IMG/VR virus record: IMGVR_UViG_3300010397_000091
Location: 1-22,330 of that record
Strand: one strand, 5' to 3'
Source: a virus
DNA length: 22,330 bases
Shown one piece after another: positions 13,205 through 20,798 of this stretch; position 1 is the first letter of the stretch, and every line of letters begins with the position of its first letter. Below the pieces are notes generated by a model. It made no database searches. It had not been told where the DNA came from and saw nothing but the letters and a program-made list of their open reading frames with translations. The translations under genes and the position numbers were made by a program.

Positions 13205-15082
13205 ATGGCCGCATTTGACGACCTGATCCCATCAGGCGGCGCGCCCACTACACCCGCGCCAGCAAACGCGTTTGCCGATCTTATCCCGGCGCCGTCAAAG
13301 GGCGTGCTCGGACACGTCGATGACGCTGTGCGGTCGCTCGCCCAAGGCGCCACGTTCGGCTTTGCCGACGAGCTCGCGGCAGCCGGCAATACGCTGCCGA
13401 TCATCGGCACGGGCAAGAGCTACGAAGAAAACCTCGCGGACGAAAAAGCCCGCAACGCAGCGATCCCCGCAGCGGTCAAAATCCCCGGCGAAGTCGCCGG
13501 GGCTGTCGGCTCCGCGGTCGCGGCCGCCCCTGTTACGGGGGCCGTTAGCGCCGCGACGGGCCTTGCCAAGCTTCCGGGCCTCGTGCGCGCGATCCTTGGC
13601 GGCGGTGCTGCAGGCGCGGCGTATGGCGCAGGCAATGCCGAACCGGGCCTAGAAAACCGCGCTGCAGGCGCCGCGGAAGGCGCTGGCGTCGGCGCAGCCG
13701 CGGGCGGCGTCATTGGCGGCGTTGTCGCCCCGACCGTCCGGGCTCTCGCGACCGGCGTTCGCAATGCGCTCAATCCGCGTGCACAGGCAGGCATCGATCT
13801 CGGCCGCGCCCTGATCCGCGACGAAACTACGCCGGCGCAATTCGCTTCCGACGTAGCTGACGCTCAGGCGGTCCGCCCCGGCGTCGCCACCGCGGCCGAT
13901 GCTCTCGGAGAGAACGGCCGCGGCCTCCTCGAACGCATCGCGCAGACGCCCGGCGCTGGCCGCACGCAGGTCGTGCCGGCACTTACGGCGCGACAAGAGC
14001 AGCAGGCCACGCGACTTTCGATGGACCTCGCCAGCCTCACCGGCACGCGCCGGTCGGCGATCGAGGCGACTAAGGAGACGATGGCGCAACGCGCTACGGA
14101 TTCCGCCCCAATCTACAAAGAGGCAATGGACTTCAACGCTCGGGACGTGCCCGAGATCGTGCAGGCGTTTGGGAAAGAAGTCTCGACCGGCTACGGCAAG
14201 CAGATCGCAAACAGCGCGGAGTTCCGCAACGCGCTGCAGACCGAATACGGCATTCAAGACCCGACGCAAGCGCCGCTCATGCAAGTCATCGACGCTTGGA
14301 AAAAGGCGGCCGATGACATGGTCGGCTCGGCGCTCCGCGGCGGGAATAAGAACGCAGCGCGCGTCATCGGCGACATGCGCGACCGCGTCGTGGGCGTGGT
14401 CGACCAATTCAATCCGAAATATGCCGAGGCGCGCAATGCGTGGTCCGGCCCGTCACAGTATCTCGACGCTATCCAGGAAGGCGCAAATCTCCCAAGCCCG
14501 AAGGTCGGCGCCGACGAGGTGAAGGCCGCGCTCGCGGACATGACGGACGCTAACCGCGAGGCATATGTCACCGGCGCCCTTTCTGCGCTCTTTCGGCAAA
14601 TGGGCAACAAGCCCAGAATGGCGGACCTCGCCGGCGCGCTCGACAGACCCGAGATGCGCGCAAAGATCGATGCTCTAATGCCGACGCCCGAGGCGCGCGC
14701 GCAGTGGAATGCCGCGCTCGACTTTGAGATCAAGTCATCGGCGATGACCCATCGGGCGCTCGGCAATTCCGCCACACCGCGGCGCCTTGCTGAACAAGAG
14801 CAGGCCCAAGGATTGCCGACCGAGCTCGTAAAGCTCGCGCTGCACCCGAGCGCGATCCTGCCCGCCATCTTGGCAAAGAAACTCGGCGCCCTCTCCGCGG
14901 GCTACCGCGATACAGTGCGCTCGCGTTCTGACCGGGTGCTCGCCGACGTCCTGACGAATCCGCAAGCCAATCAGCAAGATGTGGCCGGCGTTCTCAACGC
15001 CGCGCAACGCCAATTGCGTCCGCCTTTCGTCCCGGTCGGGGCCCCGACCAACGCGACGACCGAGGCCATCGAAGGCCAATAG
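13205..15082 (+). CDS. Large DNA-ejection / pilot protein (gp16 position)
   Basis: This 625-residue protein is the largest in the window. Two copies of AF(D/A)DLIP (residues 3-9 and 22-28) open the protein, then GATFGFADELAAAGN. Both motifs recur at the N-termini of internal virion proteins of alphaproteobacterial phages. Residues ~97-183 are almost continuous Ala/Gly/Val (GEVAGAVGSAVAAAPV, GAAAGGVIGGVVAP), able to insert into membrane. The rest is helical and charged with no enzyme motif seen, and ends in a Pro-rich tail. As the third of three tandem ejection proteins it likely corresponds to P22 gp16. The start codon abuts the previous stop, indicating coupling. Confidence 0.8.
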   Translation: MAAFDDLIPSGGAPTTPAPANAFADLIPAPSKGVLGHVDDAVRSLAQGATFGFADELAAAGNTLPIIGTGKSYEENLADEKARNAAIPAAVKIPGEVAGAVGSAVAAAPVTGAVSAATGLAKLPGLVRAILGGGAAGAAYGAGNAEPGLENRAAGAAEGAGVGAAAGGVIGGVVAPTVRALATGVRNALNPRAQAGIDLGRALIRDETTPAQFASDVADAQAVRPGVATAADALGENGRGLLERIAQTPGAGRTQVVPALTARQEQQATRLSMDLASLTGTRRSAIEATKETMAQRATDSAPIYKEAMDFNARDVPEIVQAFGKEVSTGYGKQIANSAEFRNALQTEYGIQDPTQAPLMQVIDAWKKAADDMVGSALRGGNKNAARVIGDMRDRVVGVVDQFNPKYAEARNAWSGPSQYLDAIQEGANLPSPKVGADEVKAALADMTDANREAYVTGALSALFRQMGNKPRMADLAGALDRPEMRAKIDALMPTPEARAQWNAALDFEIKSSAMTHRALGNSATPRRLAEQEQAQGLPTELVKLALHPSAILPAILAKKLGALSAGYRDTVRSRSDRVLADVLTNPQANQQDVAGVLNAAQRQLRPPFVPVGAPTNATTEAIEGQ

Positions 15083-15110
15083 TCGCTTCCTGACATCGAA
15101 GGACTGAATA

Positions 15111-16193
15111 ATGGCAGGCACCATCAGCCTTAGCCTATCGCAGCAATTTGACTCGGATGGAAGGCCGCTCTCGGGCGGCCTTCTTTATTTCTACCAGGCC
15201 GGGACATCGACGCCGCAAAGCGCCTACCAGGATTCCGGGCTGACGATCGCCTATCCGAATCCGATCACTCTCGACGCGTCCGGTCGCGTGCCGGCGTTTT
15301 TCCTCGCTGACGGCAACATTAAGATCAGGCTGACCGACTCGACGGGCGTGACGGTGATCTCTGCCGACAATCTTCTCGTCGTCGGCGCATCGAGCGGCAG
15401 CGGCGGCAGTGTTGCGGTGGACGCGACCACCGTGCTGCAAACCGGCGACGTTAAGCACCGTTACGGCACGGGCACTCACACAGGCTGGGTCCGCACAAAC
15501 GGTCGCACCATCGGCAGCGCAACGTCTGGCGCTACGGAGCGCGCTAATTCTGATTGTCAGGCGCTTTTCGAGTACCTCTGGGGTGCAGATTCTAATCTGA
15601 GCGTATCGACGGGCCGCGGGGCCACGGCAACCGCGGACTGGTCGGCAAACAAGACTATCGCGCTCCCGGATTTCCGCGGCTGCGTGCTGGCCGGAATGGA
15701 CGACATGGGGACGACGGCGGCGAGCCGTCTAACCTCGGCTGGCTCAGGTGTTGACGGCATCACGCTCGGCGCCGGCGGTGGTTCCGAAACCGTAGCGTTG
15801 GCGACGGCAAATATTCCGGCTCATACACATTCGTTTTCTGCTAGTGCGACGACCGGCACACAGAGCGCCGATCATACGCACTCGCTGAGCGTCAGCGGCT
15901 CCGCGACGACCAGTTCGGATGGTGCGCATACTCACAGTGATGGTTCGGCGTCAAACGTTGGGGGCGCCGCAGGCGGCCTCATCGGCGCGGGCAGCGGTGC
16001 GCAGGCGACGACGAGCTCCAACGGCGCGCATACTCACACGGTTAGTATGACCTCCACGGGTACGTCGGGGGGCGTTAGCGCGAGCCATACGCATAGCGTC
16101 TCGATTTCTGGCACGAGCGGCAGCACCGGTTCAACGTCGGCGTTTTCGCGAACCCAGCCTACAAAGGTTGTCACCATCTACATGAAGCTCTGA
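15111..16193 (+). CDS. Tail fibre with collar domain and five His-Thr-His motifs
   Basis: This is 360 residues with AAGGA seven bases before the ATG. Residues 1-95 form a virion-attachment domain, with GRPLSGGLLYFYQAGTSTP and NPITLDASGRVPAFFL, widely seen at the N-terminus of phage tail proteins. Residues ~112-200 resemble a tail-collar domain ending LPDFRGCVLAGMDDMG. From 236 on there are five HTH tripeptides (238-240, 255-257, 273-275, 307-309, 326-328). In T4 gp12-like and related tips, HxH pairs from three chains bind a metal ion along the fibre axis, so five coordination layers are plausible here. The C-terminus is QPTKVVTIYMKL. Likely receptor binding. Confidence 0.87.
   Translation: MAGTISLSLSQQFDSDGRPLSGGLLYFYQAGTSTPQSAYQDSGLTIAYPNPITLDASGRVPAFFLADGNIKIRLTDSTGVTVISADNLLVVGASSGSGGSVAVDATTVLQTGDVKHRYGTGTHTGWVRTNGRTIGSATSGATERANSDCQALFEYLWGADSNLSVSTGRGATATADWSANKTIALPDFRGCVLAGMDDMGTTAASRLTSAGSGVDGITLGAGGGSETVALATANIPAHTHSFSASATTGTQSADHTHSLSVSGSATTSSDGAHTHSDGSASNVGGAAGGLIGAGSGAQATTSSNGAHTHTVSMTSTGTSGGVSASHTHSVSISGTSGSTGSTSAFSRTQPTKVVTIYMKL
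15160..15190 (+). terminator. Terminator-like hairpin inside the 5' end of the collar-fibre gene
   Basis: GAAGGCCGC and GCGGCCTTC are perfect nine-pair arms around TCTCGG, followed by TTTATTT. It lies about 50 bp inside the gene and encodes part of RPLSGGLLYF, so it may be a coding by-product; the structure nevertheless meets the usual hairpin plus T-tract pattern. Confidence 0.4.
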
Positions 16194-16196
16194 TCC

Positions 16197-16541
16197 ATGT
16201 TCACAGGTTCGCTTCCGCCCACGTCCAATCGCGAGACGTGGCAACTCATCATCACGCTCACCGACCCCGATACGAACACGGCGCCCGACCTTACAGGGGC
16301 GACGGCGACTCTTGGGGTGCGGCCAGATGAGCAATCACTTTGCATCCTCACCGGGTCAACGGACGACGGACACATCACCATCGACACCGACGCCGGCACG
16401 CTCACGATTCTGTTCTCTGATACGGAAATGCGCAATCTGTCGGCGGGAGAATACGACATCGGCATTATGCTGACAGTCGACGGACAAAAACATCAGCTAT
16501 TAGCCGGAACGCTCCCGGTCATAGATGGGGTGCTCGATTGA
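16197..16541 (+). CDS. BppU-like Ig-fold tail/baseplate protein
   Basis: This 114-residue single domain begins with RETWQLIITLTDPDTN and continues DLTGATATLGVRPDEQ, then DGHITIDTDAGTLTILFSD, and closes with LSAGEYDIGIMLTVDG and LLAGTLPVIDGVL. That strand order, with DLTGA early and the final (A)GxY...G...V pattern, matches the N-terminal Ig-like domain of the BppU baseplate family. In fibres it links the receptor-binding part to the tail. Here it is a stand-alone gene, between the collar fibre and a fibre whose start overlaps its stop. It probably serves as an adaptor for a neighbouring fibre. Confidence 0.78.
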   Translation: MFTGSLPPTSNRETWQLIITLTDPDTNTAPDLTGATATLGVRPDEQSLCILTGSTDDGHITIDTDAGTLTILFSDTEMRNLSAGEYDIGIMLTVDGQKHQLLAGTLPVIDGVLD

Positions 16542-17611
16542 GCAACGAGACATTAAAGGCGCGCTTCCTGCCAGCATTGCCCAGCACGGCTGTGCGCTAT
16601 GATGTTGCGCAAACGCTAACGGGGCCGCAGCAGACGCAAGTTAAGGAAAACATCGGCCTAGGCTCTGAAGCTGAACTCGGCGTCGGCAGCATCACCGCGA
16701 GTTATGCGCGTCTCGGCAGCGACCAAGTTGAGCGCAGCCCCCCCGCGTCCGTCCTGCAGGTGTCCAACTTTTTTGATGCCGGCGGCTCTCAGAACAACGC
16801 ACATATTGTCGCTTTCGCGTCGCCAAGCGGCGCGACTGCGACATATGAAAAAGCGGCCCTGCAAATCACGGCCGGCACGGCGGACCCAAGCCCCGATCCC
16901 GACACAGAGTTAGCGATGGTCGGGCTCGACTGCATTGGCTACATCGACGGTAGCAATCCTACGGGTCTTGCTTGGGCGGCAAACTTCGTTGCTCAAATTG
17001 ATCCCGGTGGGGTCGGCGATGGGTTTATAACGGGCATTGAGCTTGCGATCGTTAACAACGGCACGGACCAGGCCACTCCCGGCACCATCTACGATAAGCT
17101 TGGCATCACGGTCATTGCCCGCACCGGGAATACCACGGCCGGGCTGTGGTTCAAAAAATTAGACGGCGCCTTTCACCGCGCCATCTACGCCGAACCCGAC
17201 GTTATCGTAGCCGGCGGCACATTCATCGAACTCGCCAATCGGTTCTTTGTCGACAAAAACGGGTCAATCGACACCATCGGCTATTTTGCCACCGAAACAA
17301 ATCCGATCACACTCGTGAACGGCCTTAACTCGGACATCGACATCGGGCCGTGCGCATTCTGCCGTCTAAGCGGCCCCACAGGGGCGTTTTCCATCGGCGG
17401 AATAAAAGACCCTACCGACGGAATGCGGTTGACGTTCTACAATTCGACGGCCCAACAAATGACGATTGTGAATGAGGACGCGTCTTCTACTGCGGCATTT
17501 CGCATTAACACCCTAACAGGCGGCAACGTAGTTCTGCGCTCCGGCAGGTCTGCGGCGACATTCATTTATGCCGCGACAGATACGCGCTGGATACTGGTGG
17601 GCACGAACTAA
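16538..17611 (+). CDS. Tail fibre/appendage protein A, shared N-terminal anchor
   Basis: The start is a TTG overlapping the preceding stop (TTGA), with GGGG seven bases before. Residues ~6-41 (RFLPALPSTAVRYDVAQ, then LTGPQQTQVKENIGL) form an anchor that is 27 of 36 identical to that of the next gene. The remaining ~310 residues are beta-rich and unlike the next gene. They include LAMVGLDCIGYIDGSNPTG, GDGFITGIELAIVNNGTD and FVDKNGSIDTIGYF, and end with VLRSGRSAATFIYAATDTRW, a strand pattern typical of fibre tips or capsid-like beta proteins. No peptidase triad or sugar-hydrolase motif was recognised. A distal receptor-binding or appendage role is inferred. Confidence 0.8.
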   Translation: MSNETLKARFLPALPSTAVRYDVAQTLTGPQQTQVKENIGLGSEAELGVGSITASYARLGSDQVERSPPASVLQVSNFFDAGGSQNNAHIVAFASPSGATATYEKAALQITAGTADPSPDPDTELAMVGLDCIGYIDGSNPTGLAWAANFVAQIDPGGVGDGFITGIELAIVNNGTDQATPGTIYDKLGITVIARTGNTTAGLWFKKLDGAFHRAIYAEPDVIVAGGTFIELANRFFVDKNGSIDTIGYFATETNPITLVNGLNSDIDIGPCAFCRLSGPTGAFSIGGIKDPTDGMRLTFYNSTAQQMTIVNEDASSTAAFRINTLTGGNVVLRSGRSAATFIYAATDTRWILVGTN

Positions 17612-17660
17612 TGGCAACTGGATGTTGCGGCCGACAAATTAACGTATTGGATCATCAGAT

Positions 17661-18911
17661 ATGCCTGCTTTAAGGGCGCGATTTGCGCCGGCGCTCCCCA
17701 GCACCGCGCTACGTTATGACATCGCGCAGAACCTCACGGGGACGCAACAGACGCAGGCCATCGAAAATCTGGGGCTCGACGCAACCACGCTCCGTAATCT
17801 CCCAGACATTCCCGAAATTCTGCAGGACGACCGCGCCTACTACGTCGCCACGACAGGCAGCAATAGCAATAGCGGACAGAGCAGCCTCGATCCATTTCTG
17901 ACGATTCAGCACGCGATAGATGCCGTCTATAGCCTCGATGTGAACGGCCATGCCGTCACGATAAACGTTGCGGCTGGCACATACAGCGAAGACCTATCGC
18001 TTAACGGAGGGCTTCGTGGCGACAATGGCTTTTCGCTATCGCTGGTCGGCGACACGGTCACACCGTCAAATGTAACGCTCAGTTCGACGGATACGTGCAT
18101 ATTTGCGTTCGGCGGCACCGTCATCGTACGAGGATTAAAGTTCGTTAATCCGACGGGGCACGCTCTTTATTCTATTTACGGCGGCGTGATCAACTACATG
18201 TCGTGCGAGTTCGGCGACTGCACGGCGGGCTACCACGTCGTCGCAGTCGGCACTGGCTCGACGAACGGGTGGACATCGAACGGCACCAACACGATCTCGG
18301 GGAACGGCATCGCCCATATCGCAGCGTTCGGCCAAGGCGCAAACGCGGGCGGCTCCGCGGTATCGACGATAAACCTCGTCGGCACCCCACACTTCTCTGA
18401 TGCTTTCGTGGTATGCGAGGGCGGGGGCATCGACGTAGAAAACATAACCTTTACTGGCACTGGAGCCACCGGCGTTCGTTTCCATGCTGAATATATGGGC
18501 GCAATCGTCCCCACGTTTGGCTCGTCGGCAACCTACCTGCCGGGAGATCAGCCGGGCTACATCGACGACACGTCCAGCTATAACCAATGGTCGAAGATAA
18601 GTTCCCGCAGTCTCGGCACTGTTTCGTCGGGAACGATAACCGCGCTTGCTCTTTCAAACACCGATCTGCCATCGGTGCGGCAATGGTATTACACCAACGG
18701 AGGCGCGCACACGTTGCCGGCGCCGACGATGGACGGTGAGTTGCGTATATTGGTGACGAATAATGCGTCGGCCGGCGCGATTACGTTCTCGGGCTTCACC
18801 ACTAAGGCCAGTCCAGGCGATGCGCTCGACACGACCAACGGCCACAAATTCTTGATTGAGATTTTCACGATCAACGCGATCTCGACATATCGCGTTTACG
18901 CTCTGCAGTAA
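17661..18911 (+). CDS. Tailspike/fibre protein B with parallel beta-helix
   Basis: This is 416 residues. Residues 4-39 repeat the anchor of the upstream gene (RFAPALPSTALRYDIAQ, LTGTQQTQAIENLGL). At about 59 comes YYVATTGSNSNSGQSSLDPF and then LTIQHAIDAVY, the classic entrance of right-handed parallel beta-helix tailspikes of the pectin-lyase type. Short helical coils follow (AVTINVAAGTYSEDLSL, GTVIVRGLKFVNPTG). A C-terminal domain from ~330 begins near LSNTDLPSVRQWYYTNG. Such spikes often cleave host polysaccharide, with carboxylates on the helix face, but no specific catalytic pair can be chosen from sequence alone. It probably competes with, or complements, fibre A on the same attachment site. 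Confidence 0.85.
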   Translation: MPALRARFAPALPSTALRYDIAQNLTGTQQTQAIENLGLDATTLRNLPDIPEILQDDRAYYVATTGSNSNSGQSSLDPFLTIQHAIDAVYSLDVNGHAVTINVAAGTYSEDLSLNGGLRGDNGFSLSLVGDTVTPSNVTLSSTDTCIFAFGGTVIVRGLKFVNPTGHALYSIYGGVINYMSCEFGDCTAGYHVVAVGTGSTNGWTSNGTNTISGNGIAHIAAFGQGANAGGSAVSTINLVGTPHFSDAFVVCEGGGIDVENITFTGTGATGVRFHAEYMGAIVPTFGSSATYLPGDQPGYIDDTSSYNQWSKISSRSLGTVSSGTITALALSNTDLPSVRQWYYTNGGAHTLPAPTMDGELRILVTNNASAGAITFSGFTTKASPGDALDTTNGHKFLIEIFTINAISTYRVYALQ

Positions 18912-18914
18912 GCC

Positions 18915-19496
18915 ATGCGATACAGCGCAATGTGGCCCCGCTACGCGGCGTGGTGGGATAAGATGACGATCAACCATGCTCGGCTCGCCGAGTTCAAGGC
19001 GATCGCGCAATTCGCCGTAGATCATAAGGGCATCTATCAGGCGGTTACGCTACTGACCGCCGTGCCGTGGGAATTGATCGCGGTTCTGCACCGCCGCGAG
19101 AGTGACGCGGATTTTCACACCTATCTGGGCAACGGCCAGTCCCTTAATCACCGCACGACCATTGTGCCGAAGGGGCGCGGGCCATTCCTGGGCTCACACG
19201 CCTTTATCGATGGCGCGGTCGACGCGCTAAAGTTGGATGGCCTCGCCGGCGTCCCGCGCCTCGACATCATCGAGAAACAACTTTTCTGGTGCGAGACGTT
19301 CAACGGCTGGGGTTATGCCGCGCGCGGATTGCCGTCGCCATACGTGTTCGGGGGCACCTCAGTACAGCGCCCCGGCAAGTTTGTCCGCGACGGTGTTTTT
19401 GACTCACACGTCATGGACCCGCAGCCCGGTTGTGCGCCGATCTTAGCGACGATTGCGCAACTCGATCCGACCGTAAAATTTGCGAGGGAATCTTGA
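18915..19496 (+). CDS. Endolysin, lysozyme-like muramidase
   Basis: This 193-residue protein has no signal peptide, so it would need a holin for release. The candidate catalytic glutamate is Glu62 in VLHRRESDADF, placed at the end of a helix as in lysozyme-fold enzymes. Conserved-looking blocks follow: TYLGNGQSL, VPKGRGPF, FIDGAVDAL, ETFNGWGY (127-134) and SPYVFGGT (141-148). The whole pattern matches a lysozyme family of phage and alphaproteobacterial genomes whose members carry FNGWGY and SPY(V/L)W-like motifs. It would cut the glycan of host peptidoglycan at lysis. It sits at the head of the lysis cassette and overlaps the next start by TTGA. Its own ribosome site is weak. Confidence 0.85.
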   Translation: MRYSAMWPRYAAWWDKMTINHARLAEFKAIAQFAVDHKGIYQAVTLLTAVPWELIAVLHRRESDADFHTYLGNGQSLNHRTTIVPKGRGPFLGSHAFIDGAVDALKLDGLAGVPRLDIIEKQLFWCETFNGWGYAARGLPSPYVFGGTSVQRPGKFVRDGVFDSHVMDPQPGCAPILATIAQLDPTVKFARES

Positions 19497-19630
19497 GCGG
19501 ACATAAATGCGATGATGTAAGCCGGCGCCTCGCCACTACCACGGAGGCGCTAAAGGTCATTCAGGCGATGGCCGATGAGCTGTCGCAGCGCGTCGCCTGG
19601 TTGGAAAAGACGCTCGGGATCAAGCGGTAA
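19493..19630 (+). CDS. Small coiled-coil protein in the lysis cassette (45 aa)
   Basis: The start is the TTG that overlaps the endolysin stop (TTGA), with GAGGG 4 bases before it. Longer in-frame starts would lie within the endolysin and are less likely. The 45-residue product has a short Cys/His-bearing head (SGHKCDD) followed by one heptad-patterned helix (LATTTEALKVIQAMADEL, VAWLEKTLGIKR). Its stop overlaps the next ATG as TAATG. It has no membrane segment. It might regulate or oligomerise with a lysis protein; function is unknown. Confidence 0.65.
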   Translation: MSGHKCDDVSRRLATTTEALKVIQAMADELSQRVAWLEKTLGIKR

Positions 19631-20172
19631 TGGTGAAGGGTTTCGTTATCCGCGGGCTTTTTAGCGTGTGGCTCACTCGCGGCCCAGAACACTTGCTCGC
19701 TATGCTCAACACAATTCCCGGTGTGGAATTGGAAATCGAGGACCATGGGACTTGGCCGGCTAGTTTCGGGCACGTCGGAAGCATCACGGAACGTGCGCGA
19801 TCTTACAAACTCAATCATCATAAAGTCGTGCTAATCGGGCACTCGTTCGGAGCGACGGCCGCGATCAATGTGAATAATCGCCTCGCGAATATGGACATCG
19901 GCGTCGACCTGCTGTGTCCGATCGACCCGGCGGCGCAATACTCCACCGAAATAGTCGACACCGGATGCCGCGTGCTCGGGTTTTTCCAGCGCGAGCCGGC
20001 GAACCTGGGCCAAGGAATTGATGTGCCGGGCCAAGGCTGGACCGGGAACGAATGGAGCGATCGCGTGGCGCAGTACCAGCGCCATGAATCGCACATCGCG
20101 ATCATCAATGATCCGTGGGTGCACAACAAAATCCGAGCGGCGGTCGCCGACTTGGCGAACTCTACTACCTAA
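19630..20172 (+). CDS. Alpha/beta-hydrolase-like serine esterase/lipase in the lysis cassette
   Basis: This 180-residue protein has the nucleophile elbow VVLIGHSFGATAA (Gly70-His71-Ser72-Phe73-Gly74), preceded by a hydrophobic strand as in alpha/beta hydrolases. LLCPIDPA (Asp99) and a His in RHESHIAII (152 or 155) or in DPWVH (165) could complete a Ser-Asp-His triad, in the usual order. The N-terminus FVIRGLFSVW matches the oxyanion-loop strand of lipase-like members. No signal peptide was seen. Position between endolysin and holin suggests a role in envelope breakdown, for example hydrolysing a lipid or ester bond in the outer envelope. LysB-type esterases of mycobacteriophages are the known precedent in another host group. 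The substrate is not readable from the sequence. Confidence 0.8.
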   Translation: MVKGFVIRGLFSVWLTRGPEHLLAMLNTIPGVELEIEDHGTWPASFGHVGSITERARSYKLNHHKVVLIGHSFGATAAINVNNRLANMDIGVDLLCPIDPAAQYSTEIVDTGCRVLGFFQREPANLGQGIDVPGQGWTGNEWSDRVAQYQRHESHIAIINDPWVHNKIRAAVADLANSTT

Positions 20173-20176
20173 CCAC

Positions 20177-20184
20177 AAAAGGAG
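20177..20184 (+). promoter_or_regulatory. Strong ribosome binding site of the holin-like gene
   Basis: AAAAGGAG lies 8 nt before the ATG at 20193. A competing ATG at 20188 is only 3 nt away and is followed by a stop after two codons, so it may divert some initiations. Confidence 0.7.
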
Positions 20185-20192
20185 AATATGAC

Positions 20193-20378
20193 ATGACGGG
20201 CTTTCGCACTCTACTGGTTTCGGCCGGCATCGCACTCGCTGGCGTCGCCCAAACATTCGATTGGGCCACCGTTATCCCGCAGGGGCATGTCTGGTCCGGT
20301 GTTGCCATGATCGGCATGGGCGTCGTTATGGCTATGCTCCGCACCGTGACAGGCACGCCAGTCGGCCAGCCAAAATAA
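20193..20378 (+). CDS. Holin-like small membrane protein, two transmembrane segments
   Basis: From the ATG at 20193 the product is 61 residues. Residues ~4-19 (FRTLLVSAGIALAGVA) and ~33-50 (VWSGVAMIGMGVVMAML) are hydrophobic and separated by a short loop with DWATVIPQGH. The polar C-terminus is RTVTGTPVGQPK. Two-segment small proteins with the TVT(G/T)TPVG tail are common in phages of alphaproteobacteria; a hole-forming or holin role is inferred from size, topology and position. In-frame starts upstream of 20193 fall in the hydrolase and have no ribosome site. It is coupled to the next gene by TAATG. Confidence 0.78.
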   Translation: MTGFRTLLVSAGIALAGVAQTFDWATVIPQGHVWSGVAMIGMGVVMAMLRTVTGTPVGQPK

Positions 20379-20566
20379 TGCGCTTCGTCGAAACCGCAGC
20401 CCTCCATTTCGAGGGCTTCACCGACGAGCAAATCGCTCAGATCGACGCGGCGCTGCCTGACATTGAACACCTGCTCGGTGTGCTCAAGGCAGAACTTCCC
20501 CGCATCAATCGGCTCGTGCCCGTGTTGCAAATGGCAGTGCGGACGTTTAACGCGACTAACAAATGA
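20378..20566 (+). CDS. Small amphipathic helical protein of the lysis cassette (62 aa)
   Basis: The ATG overlaps the holin-like stop (TAATG), and the stop overlaps the next start (ATGA). The 62 residues run from MRFVETAALHFEGFTDEQIA to RTFNATNK with no full membrane span. Two helices are suggested, QIAQIDAALPDIEHLLGVL and LPRINRLVPVLQMAVRTF. It could be a partner of the flanking membrane proteins, for example an antiholin-type regulator, but nothing in the sequence proves it. Confidence 0.7.
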   Translation: MRFVETAALHFEGFTDEQIAQIDAALPDIEHLLGVLKAELPRINRLVPVLQMAVRTFNATNK

Positions 20567-20766
20567 CCTATCCGCCGGCGTGTCACGCCGAGGTGCTTGA
20601 TCGCCTCGCGCGCATCGAAACAAAGCTCGATGACATGATCGGCGCACGGAAGGATCATGAGTCGCGCATCCGCACTCTAGAAACGCGCTGGCATTGGGCC
20701 AGCGGAGCGGCGGCGGTCGTCGGGGCGTTAGCAGGCTTAGTGAGCTCGCACCTGCCGCGCCTCTAG
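20563..20766 (+). CDS. XhlA-like membrane protein, coiled coil plus C-terminal transmembrane segment
   Basis: This 67-residue protein has residues ~9-42 as a heptad-like coil (EVLDRLARIETKLDDMIG, then HESRIRTLETRW) and one hydrophobic segment (~46-63, ASGAAAVVGALAGLVSSH) at the C-terminus. That topology is known from haemolysin XhlA-type lysis proteins. It starts in the stop of the preceding gene (ATGA) and is the last plus-strand gene of the cassette, just before the terminator. Role in membrane disruption or holin regulation is inferred. No spanin lipoprotein box was seen in the cassette. Confidence 0.78.
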   Translation: MTYPPACHAEVLDRLARIETKLDDMIGARKDHESRIRTLETRWHWASGAAAVVGALAGLVSSHLPRL

Positions 20767-20798
20767 GGCAAACAAAATATTTGCAAGCACCTAATAAC

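Noticed and set aside
13649-14407. Long minus-strand open frame inside the large ejection-protein gene
   Set aside because: Composition (Arg/Asp/Ala-rich, no domain) is that of a reverse frame of GC-rich coding DNA, and the plus-strand gene is well supported.
17360-17395. Short GCCCC/GGGGC hairpin followed by GTTTT within fibre A
   Set aside because: Only five pairs and within a well-supported coding region; too weak to call a terminator.
17611-17673. A 20-codon frame (MATGCCGRQINVLDHQICLL) starting in a TAATG overlap between the two fibre genes
   Set aside because: It is very short, overlaps the start of the next gene by 13 bp and has no recognisable character. It may be a translational bridge, but the evidence is too thin to call a gene.
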